Origin: Epiperipatus broadwayi
Taxonomy: Eukaryota > Onychophora > Udeonychophora > Euonychophora > Peripatidae
Length of the DNA: 64,000 bases
Direction: 5' to 3'
Assembly: GCA_028023455.1 (NCBI GenBank)
Contig: JAQFVV010006843.1
Coordinates: 238,040 to 302,039, forward strand
The notes beneath the pieces are model-generated. The model did no database searches and had not been told where the DNA came from. It saw nothing but the letters and a program-made list of their open reading frames with translations. Of this stretch, positions 47,239 through 58,776 are shown one piece after another. The first letter of the stretch is position 1. Each line of letters opens with the position of its first letter. Position numbers and translations under genes: made by a program.

Positions 47239-49545
47239 TATACTGGTTAATCTTTACTCCGTTAATATGAGCATGCGCATAAACCAAACATGAGGGAAAA
47301 TATGGCGACATGCCAGAGTAAGAAGAAATTCAAAACTTTACGGTAACAGTGTTACGGACACAGAAGATACTTATGGAAATGTTGACTCTTACATACCTTT
47401 GGGGGATGACACTAAATCAACCCCTCGTGCCACTCCCAGAAGGAAATTTAACTCTCCTCCTGAAAGGATATGCAAATTCAAATGATATTAGGGGATGTGT
47501 GCCAATAAATAATTATTCATAAAAAATAATAAAGAAGTATCCTCGTGAAAATAAAGATTTAAGACCCGGTAAGATGATTTTCCATTTGCTAACTCAGCAT
47601 ACTCTTTTCTCAGTTAAAGAATGGGGATCGGAAAACTCGCATAATTAACTAATATGGGGTAAGAGAAAGTAAATGACAAAGGGAATAAAAAAAAATTATG
47701 GCAGTAGTCACTTTAGAATTATAATATAAATATTTTATTAACCCATTACCCATACCATTTATAATATGAATACATTCCCAGATCGATTAGATATACGAAA
47801 CAAATGTTACACTACATAAATCCTATTAATACAACAAAATCATAATCATAAAGAAATACTTAATAAAGCAATAATTAAATTAAATAAAGGAAAATTCCTT
47901 TCTTAATAAGAAAATAAATCAAATAATTATACGTGAGAGATAGTGATCTGTGGATTATAAGTAAACTCACACACATGCATTATGCAAATAAGGAAAAATT
48001 AACAAGTTATATCCAGGTGTGTTTATGTACGTATGTACATGAGATAAATATATTTATGAAATGGGTATTAAATTTAAAATAAAATAAAACACAAAAAAAT
48101 AGTGTACCCGATAAAGTCTATGAGCTTCACTCTTGTATGGGTTTTGAGTGGGCTATACGTTCATCTACTGTGGCAAGGGCTGGAGATGACTGCGTTATAA
48201 GTTCATAGAATTGGACATCATCACCTTGGTGCTTGAATCTCGGGGTTTACATTCTGTTGGGATGACAGGAGTGATGCTGGATGGACATGCTGAAGTTGGC
48301 TTCTATTCCATGATCATTTTATCTGCAAGCGAATTCTTGATTGGCATCTTCTATTTGGAGAACAGATATTCAACAGGATATTAACGATATCAATCACCCT
48401 TTATTGGTTTAAGGATCCTAGGTTAACTGCAGGCTTTGATGGCATGTTGTAGTTATGCTTCCATCAGAATCAACTGACTGGTTAACTGCTACATTATTTC
48501 AATGATGGCAAGGTATTAGAATCAGCATGATTACAACAGTTGCATGACTTCGCGTTTTTCAGAATAGCATTAGCTTCCCAATAAGATTTGCAAACGTGAA
48601 CTGCTCTCTTTGACAAGAAAAAGTTAGACTGCCTTCTTTGAAAAGCAAAGGTGAACTGCCTTCTTTGAAAATCAAAAGTCAACTGCCCCTTGCAATTTCA
48701 GAACAGATATCCCACTTCCATACAATCTCAATTCAGGTATACCCTCCCTGACACAAAAATTAATCAAATCTCCTTGAATTGTTTTTACTAATTGTTTTAA
48801 GAATTTTATTTCCAATTAGTTTTTTCTTATTTTTTTTATATCTCCATTCAGATCACAATGAAATGATAACATCTTTTTACTCTTGATTAATTTCATTATC
48901 AGAATCAAAGTTTTTTTCTGTTTTAATTAAAAGATTGTTTAATATAACTTGAACATTCCTCTCTCCATGCATTATCACAAGTCTAATTAAACTCTTTTGT
49001 CCTATTAAAATTATTTTAGCATGGACAGGAAGTCACAATGCCTTTAGTCTTTTCTTAAATTTAAGACGATGACTTGCTCAAATGCAACTGAAGAGAAAAT
49101 GACCATTAAAACCTCGATTTTGAAATTATTCTTAAATATTTTTAATCAACAGTAATATTTAAAATTTTCCTTTTTACATTTTTGTAAACCTCAAAAAATA
49201 TAAATAGAGAATAACAATTTGTTAAATAAAAGCTGTTTCTTCTACAAACAAAAATATTTAAAATTATACATACACTTTGGAGTTATCTTTTTCTTTAAAA
49301 AAAAAATAAAAAAAAACAAAAATCAAAATTGCAAATACATATTTCTAAGCCTTTAAACATCGGCTTTATATGTGTGTGTGAGTTTATACTATAACCACAG
49401 TTCTCTCTCTTAATTTATAACAAAGTTTAATTATATAAATAGTATATCCCTCCCCCCCCCCCATTTAATGGCTTTTTATGTATTTTCAACCATTAATTTA
49501 TCTGACCTTAACTTGTGCTTGGCCACATCAAACATGCCTGGCACA
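47239..49545 (-). mobile_element. LTR 1 (left LTR, 2307 bp) of a three-LTR retrotransposon locus
   Basis: Repeated at 53006-55307 and 58777-61074. Element orientation is minus, so this is the 3'-most LTR. In plus orientation it begins TATACTGGTTAA and ends TGGCACA. The 4 bp outside (ATAA, 47235-47238) match 61075-61078. Its first 400 bp differ from the other two LTRs, while the remainder is nearly identical to LTR 2. A plus-strand coding-like stretch near 47340-47480 and a short minisatellite at 48595-48690 occur in all three. Confidence 0.93.
48595..48690. repeat. About 26-bp minisatellite within the LTR
   Basis: The motif TGAACTGCYTTCTTTGAAAA recurs about four times, with equivalents at 54357-54455 and 60130-60222. 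The 62-codon minus-strand frame over it (RRQFTFAFQRRQSNFF) is a product of the repeat. Confidence 0.75.
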
Positions 49546-50257
49546 ATACCCTCCTCTGACATGAGATGTTTAAATGGAGTTTATCATTTTAATGTCTTTA
49601 TTATTAATCGTATTTTACAAAAACTTAAAATTTTATAACATATATCTTCGGTGAACAGTAGGCATAATGTCCAGAACCCAGAGGTATGGAACCCCATCTC
49701 CCAAGCATTTATGCACACAATCCAAGTCTGCATCGATCTCCCCAGGCCAGAAACACCAAGACACAGAGAATCACAGCATAAAGATCTGTCATATCTAAAG
49801 CTCTACAACAGCCAAGCAAAGTAAAATGTGCAAGTCCAATGTCTACATCTTAAAGAACTTGTCCCAGAGGAATTTTCATCTCTGCCATCCACTGCACTCA
49901 TGCTCGTTCCTTATTGAGGCTTACAAAGTCTTTTGCAGTGGAATAAAACCCAGAGGAATTTATCTCTGCCTACTCTGCCACAACGTCACAGAACTTCCAG
50001 ACCACACCAAGACCTCCAACAATTCTTCTGCACTCCTACCATTTCTAACCCCAGAACACATAAAGCAGACTGACCTACATACACAACACTCAGAAAAATG
50101 AAGTCCACACATCTGACCCTCAAATGACATGACCATTTATTATAAAAGCCTACCTGCTATTTTTACTACACCCAGGCTGAGACAAAGGTGATCTAGCCCA
50201 CTTTCCCTTTCCTTTATATACTAGTTCGTCGATTTTTTTCCACAGTATCATTGTCTG

Positions 50258-51636
50258 TCATTCACTAAGATTTCTGGAATACTTATCATTATACCAAGGT
50301 TTGCGTTCAGCTGCATATTTGTTTCCCTCCCAGCCCATGGCATTGAGGCTAATGTTTTCACAGGTTCTATCTGGTGGATGGCCCTGCTGGCTCATATCCA
50401 CAGCACTCAGTAGTTCATCCACTGATTCTATCAAATTTGTGTTGGCAGTGAGAAGCATTTGCTCAATTCTAAAGGGTAGGTTGTGGCATATTATCCTTAT
50501 GATCTGGCCTTTCGATGTGTGGCATGCACTGAGATTCCTTAGCTTAGCCACTTGTTTTTGGAAAAATTTTAGATAGCTATCACCTCCATTAACCCTATAC
50601 TTTTCTTGCATTATCTGGTATAAGATGGTCACCTGGCGCTCTTCACTCCAGAAATTTCTTACTAGTGCTTCTTTATAACCCTCAAAGGTTGGTGGTTGGT
50701 AGAACAAAGATTCCCATTGACTGAGCATCACCCTATAGGTGGTTACTTGCAGTGGTTAGTTTATCTTTCTCTACCATTCTGTTAACACTGAAATGCTTTT
50801 CCAAGCTATTTATATGCTCCAATGGAGCTTCTCCAGCTTGCCCCTCAAAAATTTCTAATCTTTAAAAACTGGTTGATGTTATATTGATATAACTGGTATC
50901 CCTCTACTATCTTAGACTCTCCAAATTCTTGCTGCATAAGTCTTACTTTTCCATCCCCACTATGCGGTTCCTGATTTAATTTTGCTAACTCACTACTATC
51001 CTCATACCCTTCAACTATTTTCATCTGTGTTATATTATCCCCTGTCATTATTTTCTTTCTAACTATATTTATATCCTCCACCCTTTGTTCCATTATCATT
51101 TTCTGTTTTTTTATCATATTGATATCTTGTTTTTCTATCAACTGTTTTTCGATTTGAGCCACTGTCTGGCACAGATTCTCTATTCGCTCATCATTCTCAG
51201 TTACGTGCATTTCTAGTTTCACTATTCCATTACTATAATCTTCACTGTTTCTTCAACCTTTTTGAATATTTCTTGTATTCTCTTGCAATCTGCTTCCATT
51301 ACTTGCTGCCTTCTTTTGCATTTCTTTCAACCTATCACTATTAATCTGATGGAGGCCCCTACATTTTTCTTCTACACCTTGAAACCTTGTTTCAATCCCT
51401 AAGGATATTTCTTCTCTAAAGCCATCAAACTTTTTAGCTATCTCCTTTGACATCTGACTGATTTCTAGCCTTATAGTATTTACAAACATCTCCATCATTT
51501 TTATTAAGTTTTCATTTTTCCCCATGGGTTTTCCCTCACTTTGAGGCTCCTTTGCTTCCTCTATTCCGCTTTCAGATCTTTGAGGCTGGCTTTCTTCTGC
51601 CATTTCCCCATTTATTTCATCGTGCTTTTCACTCAT
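50258..51636 (-). pseudogene. Gag-like region, internal copy 1 (interrupted)
   Basis: The first segment (51636-51253) is Glu/Lys-rich and likely coiled coil (MMEMFVNTIRLEISQMSKEI, residues about 47-66). An in-frame TGA separates it from a second coiled-coil segment (51222-50845; ENDERIENLCQTVAQIEKQL). A frameshift precedes the third (50731-50258; YKEALVRNFWSEE, YLKFFQKQVAKL, LPFRIEQMLL), which has the helical pattern of a retrotransposon Gag capsid. No CCHC knuckle was seen. An extra T in the T-run near 51643 appears to remove an upstream start that is still open in copy 2. Confidence 0.7.
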
Positions 51637-52189
51637 ATCTATCTTTTTTTTTCTTTCTGGACTGTGATCTTGTCCACATATATAGTATTATTTTCAATTG
51701 ATTGTAAATTTGCTTTGTTATACAACTTTAACTATATTTTATTAACTCTTAAGACTATGGTTTAATGCTACTTTGATTAACTTAATTGTCTTTATTTATT
51801 TCTTTTCATAAAATAATTCAGCGCACGCCGTACCAAGCTTCCCTTATCCCTACCGTCATTTATTTCTCTCTTCCGAGTTATATTTCTCTCATTCATTTAT
51901 TAACTATAAAGAATAAAATTATTCCAGGATCACCCTTCAAACACCAATAAAAACATATACAAACCAAGCTAACATTAAATTGTGCACGTATTGGAATTGT
52001 TTTCAAAACAAAATGAAAAGAAATTGATCGTGAATAGTATTACAATTCTGAACTGTTACGTGCTGTCAAAAACAAAATTCCCTATCATGCAACTTCACAA
52101 TTCTACTTTATTCAATAAAGATTTACTTTCCCTTTTTACAAAAAAAAATCTTTATTTCCGCAGTCTGCTGCTTGTTTTTATATAATACG

Positions 52190-52830
52190 TAGTTTACGCT
52201 TGTATACTATCATTTATTTTTACTATAAACACTTATATATAACTAAAATAATCTAAATCAATATTACTGTAGTGACGAAAGGTCACTTCAAAAACAAAAT
52301 AGTTTTTAAAGTTATTATTTATTAAGATTCACCACCTGTTTTTATACAATACGTAGTTTACGCTAATATACTGCAGTCTATTTCTTTCTACAATTGTTTT
52401 ATTTATTTAACTTTTTTTTAAAAATTTATTTCTACTATAAATATTTATATAGAGCTAAAACAATTTAAATCAATAGTATTGTGGCGATGAAGGTCACTTC
52501 AAAAACAAATAAAGCTTAAAATTCTTATATATTAAGATTTGATTATACCTATATACTGCTGTTTATTTTTATTAATTGCACAGTTTATACTTTTATACTG
52601 CCTTTTATTTTTATTAAATGCATATATATGACAAAATAAACCTAGTCAGTATTATTGTAGTGACAAACGTCACTTAAAAAAACAACAACTTAGAATTCTT
52701 ATCTATAAAGATTCTCAATCGTAAACTTTTTATTTTAAATATGCACACACGGTAATATAATCTAAACAAGTACTACTGTAGTGACAAACATCACTTCAAA
52801 AACAAACATAGTTTAGAATTTTTATTTATT
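52190..52830. repeat. Four degenerate leader repeats with a GTGAC/GTCAC hairpin core, copy 1
   Basis: GTAGTGACNAANGTCACTTC followed by AAAAACAAA occurs at about 52270, 52481 (GTGGCGATGAAGGTCACTTC), 52656 and 52779. Each is preceded by TATTACT-type and AAAATAATCTAAAT-type sequence. Spacing shrinks from about 212 to 175 to 121 bp. It lies just downstream of the primer-binding site in element orientation. Confidence 0.8.
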
Positions 52831-53005
52831 AAGTTTCTCAATCATTAACTTCTTTTCTCTTTTTTAAATCTTGTCTCTAACAAAAAATTCATTCCCAATA
52901 TTTTTGAGATTTTCCATTTTCTTTAGTTACATTTAACGGCCGTGTCTTTCCTATACTGGCCATGTTAAGTAAGGCTTAGATGTTAGGCGCCAAAAATTTC
53001 TATTC

Positions 53006-55307
53006 TATACTGGTTAACCTTTACTCCGTTAATATGAGCATGTTCATAAACCGAACATGAGGGAAAATATGGGACATGCCGGAGTAAGAAGAAATTCAAA
53101 ACATTACTGTAACCGTGTTACGGACACAGAAGATACTTATGGAAATGTTGACTCTTACATACCTTTGGGGGATGACACTAAATCAATCCCTTGCACCACT
53201 CCAAGAAGGAAATTTAACTCTTCTCCTGAAAGGATATGCAAGTTCAAATGATATTAGGGCATGTGTGCCAATAAATAATTATTCATAAAAAAATAATAAA
53301 TAAGTATCCTCATGAAAATAAAGATTTAAGACCCAGTAAGATGATTTCCCATTTGCTAGCTCAGTGTACTCTTTTCTCAGTTAAAGAATGGGGATCGGAA
53401 AACTCGCATAATTAACTAATATGGGGTAAGAGAAAGTAAATGACAAAGGGAATAAAAAAAAATTATGGCAGTAGTCACTTTAGAATTATAATATAAATAT
53501 TTTATTAACCCATTACCCATACCATTTATAATATGAATACATTCCCAGATCGATTAGATATACGAAACAAATGTTACACTACATAAATCCTATTAATACA
53601 ACAAAATCATAATCATAAAGAAATACTTAATAAAGCAATAATTAAATTAAATAAAGGAAAATTCCTTTCTTAATAAGAAAATAAATCAAATAATTATACG
53701 TGAGAGATAGTGATCTGTGGATTATAAGTAAACTCACACACATGCATTATGCAAATAAGGAAAAATTAACAAGTTATATCCAGGTGTGTTTATGTACGTA
53801 TGTACATGAAATATATATATTTATGAAATGGGTATTAAATTTAAAATAAAATAAACACAAAAAAATAGTGTATCCGATAAAGTCTATGAGCTTCACTCTT
53901 GTATGGGTTTTGAGTGGGCTATACGTTCATCTACTGCGGCAAGGGCTGGAGTTGACTGCTTTATAAGTTCATAGAATTGGACATCATCACCTTGGTGCTT
54001 GAATCTCGGGGTTTACATTCTGTTGGGATGACAGGAGTGAAGCTGGATGGACATGCTGAAGTTGGCTTCTATTCCATGATCATTTTATCTGCAAGCGAAT
54101 GCTTGATTGGCATCTTCTATTTGGAGAACAGATATTCAACAGGATATTAACGATATCAATCACCCTTTATTGGTTTAAGGATCCTAGGTTAACTGCAGGC
54201 TTTGATGGCATGTTGTAGTTATGCTTCCATCAGAATCAACTGACTGGTTAACTGCTACATTATTTCAATGATGGCAAGGTATTAGAATCAGCATGATTAC
54301 AACAGTTGCATGACTTCGCGTTTTTCAGAATAGCATTAGCTTCCCAATAAGATTTGCAAACGTGAACTGCTCTCTTTGACAAGAAAAAGTTAGACTGCCT
54401 TCTTTGAAAAGCAAAGGTGAACTGCCTTCTTTGAAAATCAAAAGTCAACTGCCCCTTGCAATTTCAGAACAGATATCCCACTTCCATACAATCTCAATTC
54501 AGGTATACCCTCCCTGACACAAAAATTAATCAAATCTCCTTGAATTGTTTTTACTAATTGTTTTAAGAATTTTATTTCCAATTAGTTTTTTCTTATTTTT
54601 TTTATATCTCCATTCAGATCACAATGAAATGATAACATCTTTTTACTCTTGATTAATTTCATTATCAGAATCAAAGTTTTTTCTGTTTTAATTAAAAGAT
54701 TGTTTAATATAACTTGAACATTCCTCTCTCCACGCATTATCACAAGTCTAATTAAACTCTTTTGTCCTATTAAAATTATTTTAGCATGGACAGGAAGTCA
54801 CAATGCCTTTAGTCTTTTCTTAAATTTAAGACGATGACTTGCTCAAATGCAACTGAAGAGAAAATGACCATTAAAACCTCGATTTTGAAATTATTCTTAA
54901 ATATTTTTAATCAACAGTAATATTTAAAATTTTTCTTTTTACATTTTTGTAAACCTCAAAAAATATAAATAGAGAATAACAATTTGTTAAATAAAAGCTG
55001 TTTCTTCAACAAACAAAAATATTTAAAATTATACATACACTTTGGAATTATCTTTTTCTTTAAAAAAAAAATAAAAAAAAACAAAAATCAAAATTGCAAA
55101 TACATATTTCTAAGCCTTTAAACATCGGCTTTATATGTGTGTGTGAGTTTATACTATAACCACAGTTCTCTCTCTTAATTTATAACAAAGTTTAATTATA
55201 TAAATAGTATATCCCTCCCCCCCCATTTAATGGCTTTTTATGTATTTTCAACCATTAATTTATCTGACCTTAACTTGTGCTTGGCCACATCAAACATGCC
55301 TGGCACA
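53006..55307 (-). mobile_element. LTR 2 (middle LTR, 2302 bp), mosaic of LTR 1 and LTR 3
   Basis: From 53006 to about 53390 it carries LTR 3-type variants (CATGTTCATAAACCG, CCCTTGCACCACTCCAAG, GCTCAGTGTACTC). From about 53431 it carries LTR 1-type variants (ATGGGGTAAGAG, GACAGGAGTG, GTTGGCTTC). A few private changes exist, such as a 2-bp loss in ATATGGGACATG near 53070. This pattern fits unequal crossing-over between the two LTRs of one element. Confidence 0.9.
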
Positions 55308-56020
55308 ATACCCTCCTCTGACATGAGATGTTTAAATGGAGTTTATCATTTTAATGTCTTTATTATTAATCGTATTTTACAAAAACTTAAAATTTTATAA
55401 CATATATCTTCGGTGAACAGTAGGCATAATGTCCAGAACCCAGAGGTATGGAACCCCATCTCCCAAGCATTTATGCACACAATCCAAGTCTGCATTGATC
55501 TCCCCAGGCCAGAAACACCAAGAAACAGAGAATCACAGCATAAAGATCTGTCATATCTAGAGCTCTGCAACAGCCAAGCAAAGTAAAATGTGCAAGTCCA
55601 ATGTCTGCATCTTAAAGAACTCGTCCCAGAGGAATTTTCATCTCTGCCATCCACTGCACTCATGCTCGTTCCTTATTGAGGCTTACAAAGTCTTTTGCAG
55701 TGGAATAAAACCCAGAAGAATTTATCTCTGCCTACTCTGCCACAACGTCACAGAACTTCCAGACCACACCAAGACCTCCAACAATTCTTCTGCACTCCTA
55801 CCATTTCTAACCCCAGAACACATAAAGCAGACTGACCTACATACACAACACTCGGAAAAATGAAGTCCACACATCTGACCCTCAAATGACATGACCATTT
55901 ATTATAAAAGCCTACCTGCTATTTTTACTACACCCAGGCTGAGACAAAGGTGATCTAGCCCACTTTCCCTTTTCTTTATATACTAGTTCGTCGATTTTTT
56001 TTCCACAGTATCATTGTCTG

Positions 56021-57459
56021 TCATACACTAAGATTTCTGGAATACTTATCATTATACCAAGGTTTGCGTTCAGCTGCATATTTGTTTCCCTCCCAGCCCA
56101 TGGCATTGAGGCTAATGTTTTCACAGGTTCTATCTGGTGGATGGCCCTGCTGGCTCATATCCACAGCACTCAGTAGTTCATCCACTGATTCTATCAAATT
56201 TGTGTTGGCAGTGAGAAGCATTTTCTCAATTCTAAAGGGTAGGTTGTGGCGTATTATCCTTATGATCTGGCCTTTCGATGGGTGGCATGCACTGAGATTC
56301 CTTAGCTTAGCCACTTGTTTTTGGAAAAATTTTAGATAGCTATCACCCCCATTAGCCCTATACTTTTCTTGCATTATCTGGTATAAGATGGTCACCTGGC
56401 GCTCTTTGCTCCAGAAATTTCTTACTAGTGCTTCTTTATAACCCTCAAAGGTTGGTGGTTGGTAGAACAAAGATTCCCACTGACTGAGCATCACCCTATA
56501 GGTGGTTACTTGCAGTGGTTAGTTTATCTTTCTCTACCATTCTGTTAACACTGAAATGCTTTTCCAAGCTATTTATATGCTCCAATGGAGCTTCTCCAGC
56601 TTGCCCCTCAAAAATTTCTAATCTTTAAAAACTGGTTGATGTTATATTGATATAACTGGTATCCCTCTACTATCTTAGACTCTCCAAATTCTTGCTGCAT
56701 AAGTCTTACTTTTCCATCCCCACTATGCGGTTCCTGATTTAATTTTGCTAACTCACTACTATCCTCATACCCTTCAACTATTTTCATCTGTGTTATATTA
56801 TCCCCTGTCATTATTTTCTTTCTAACTATATTTATATCCTCCACCCTTTGTTCCATTATCATTTTCTGTTCTTTTATCATATTGATATCTTGTTTTTCTA
56901 TCAACTGTTTTTCGATTTGAGCCACTGTCTGGCACAGATTCTCTATTCACTCATCATTCTCAGTTACGTGCATTTCTAGTTTCACTATTCCATTACTATA
57001 ATCTTCACTGTTTCTTCAACCTTTTTGAATATTTCTTGTATTCTCTTGCAATCTGCTTCCATTACTTGCTGCCTTCTTTTGCATTTCTTTCAACCTATCA
57101 CTATTAATCTGATGGAGGCCCCTACATTTTTCTTCTACACCTTGAAACCTTGTTTCAATCCCTAAGGATATTTCTTCTCTAAAGCCATCAAACTTTTTAG
57201 CTATCTCCTTTGACATCTGACTGATTTCTAGCCTTATAGTATTTACAAACATCTCCATCATTTTTATTAAGTTTTCATTTTTCCCCATGGGTTTTCCCTC
57301 ACTTTGAGGCTCCTTTGCTTCCTCTATTCTGCTTTCAGATCTTTGAGGCTGGCTTTCTTCTGCCATTTCCCCATTTATTTCATCGTGCTTTTCACTCATA
57401 TCTATCTTTTTTTTCTTTCTGGACTGTGATCTTGTCCACATATATAGTATTATTTTCAA
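56021..57459 (-). pseudogene. Gag-like region, internal copy 2 (interrupted)
   Basis: Same three segments as copy 1. Here the first frame starts 20 codons earlier (57459, MWTRSQSRKKKK a few residues in), a plausible natural Gag start because the T-run is one base shorter. The TGA between the first and second segments is shared with copy 1. An additional CGA to TGA change near 56949 truncates the start of the second segment. The third segment (56494-56021) is intact and differs from copy 1 by a handful of residues. Confidence 0.7.
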
Positions 57460-57954
57460 TTGATTGTAAATTTGCTTTGTTATACAACTTTAACTATATT
57501 TTATTAACTCTTAAGACTATGGTTTAATGCTACTTTGATTAACTTAATTGTCTTTATTTATTTCTTTTCATAAAATAATTCAGCGCACGCCGTACCAAGC
57601 TTCCCTTATCCCTACCGTCATTTATTTCTCTCTTCCGAGTTATATTTCTCTCATTCATTTATTAACTATAAAGAATAAAATTATTCCAGGATCACCCTTC
57701 AAACACCAATAAAAACATATACAAACCAAGCTAACATTAAATTGTGCACGTATTGGAATTGTTTTCAAAACAAAATGAAAAGAAATTGATCGTGAATAGT
57801 ATTACGATTCTGAACTGTTACGTGCTGTCAAAAACAAAATTCCCTATCATGCAACTTCACAATTCTACTTTATTCAATAAAGATTTACTTTCCCTTTTCT
57901 CTTTTTACAAAAAAAAAATCTTTATTTCCGCAGTCTGCTGCTTGTTTTTATATA

Positions 57955-58595
57955 ATACGTAGTTTACGCTTGTATACTATCATTTATTTTTACTATAAAC
58001 ACTTATATATAACTAAAATAATCTAAATCAATATTACTGTAGTGACGAAAGGTCACTTCAAAAACAAAATAGTTTTTAAAGTTATTATTTATTAAGATTC
58101 ACCACCTGTTTTTATACAATACGTAGTTTACGCTAATATACTGCAGTCTATTTCTTTCTACAATTGTTTTATTTATTTAACTTTTTTTTAAAAATTTATT
58201 TCTACTATAAATATTTATATAGAGCTAAAACAATTTAAATCAATAGTATTGTGGCGATGAAAGTCACTTCAAAAACAAATAAAGCTTAAAATTCTTATAT
58301 ATTAAGATTTGATTATACCTATATACTGCTGTTTATTTTTATTAATTGCACAGTTTATACTTTTATACTGCCTTTTATTTTTATTAAATGCATATATATG
58401 ACAAAATAAACCTAGTCAGTATTATTGTAGTGACAAACGTCACTTAAAAAAACAACAACTTAGAATTCTTATCTATAAAGATTCTCAATCGTAAACTTTT
58501 TATTTTAAATATGCACACACGGTAATATAATCTAAACAAGTACTACTGTAGTGACAAACATCACTTCAAAAACAAACATAGTTTAGAATTTTTAT
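57955..58595. repeat. Leader repeats with GTGAC/GTCAC core, copy 2
   Basis: Same four-fold array as in the first internal region, with hairpin cores near 58037, 58248, 58424 and 58546. Confidence 0.8.
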
Positions 58596-58776
58596 TTATT
58601 AAGTTTCTCAATCATTAACTTCTTTTCTCTTTTTTTAAATCTTGTCTCTAACAAAAAATTCATTCCCAATATTTTTGAGATTTTCCATTTTCTTTAGTTA
58701 CATTTAACGGCCGTGTCTTTCCTATACTGGCCATGTTAAGTAAGGCTTAGATGTTAGGCGCCAAAAATTTCTATTC

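Larger units (their letters stand above)
49546..53005 (-). mobile_element. Internal region 1 of the LTR element (3460 bp)
   Basis: Read on the minus strand: a primer-binding-site candidate TGGCGCCTAACATCTAAG at 52992-52975, whose complement ends in CCA as a tRNA 3' end does; a repetitive leader (52860-52200); gag-like sequence (51636-50258); then about 700 bp without pol; and a purine tract GTCAGAGGAGGG at 49560-49549 directly before the LTR. Protease, RT, RNase H and integrase are absent, so the element depended on enzymes from elsewhere. The plus-strand frame 49826-50101 in the gag-free part has no recognised domain. Confidence 0.88.
55308..58776 (-). mobile_element. Internal region 2 of the LTR element (3469 bp)
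   Basis: Almost identical to 49546-53005, with the same purine tract (about 55311-55322), gag-like block (57459-56021), leader repeats (58020-58620) and primer-binding-site candidate (58763-58746). Differences are scattered single bases and an 8-bp CTTTTCTC-type insertion near 57896. It is the product of the duplication that made the three-LTR structure. Confidence 0.9.

Noticed and set aside
48494-48682. 62-codon ORF present in all three LTRs
   Set aside because: It follows a ~26-bp minisatellite in the LTR, and its conservation only reflects LTR duplication.
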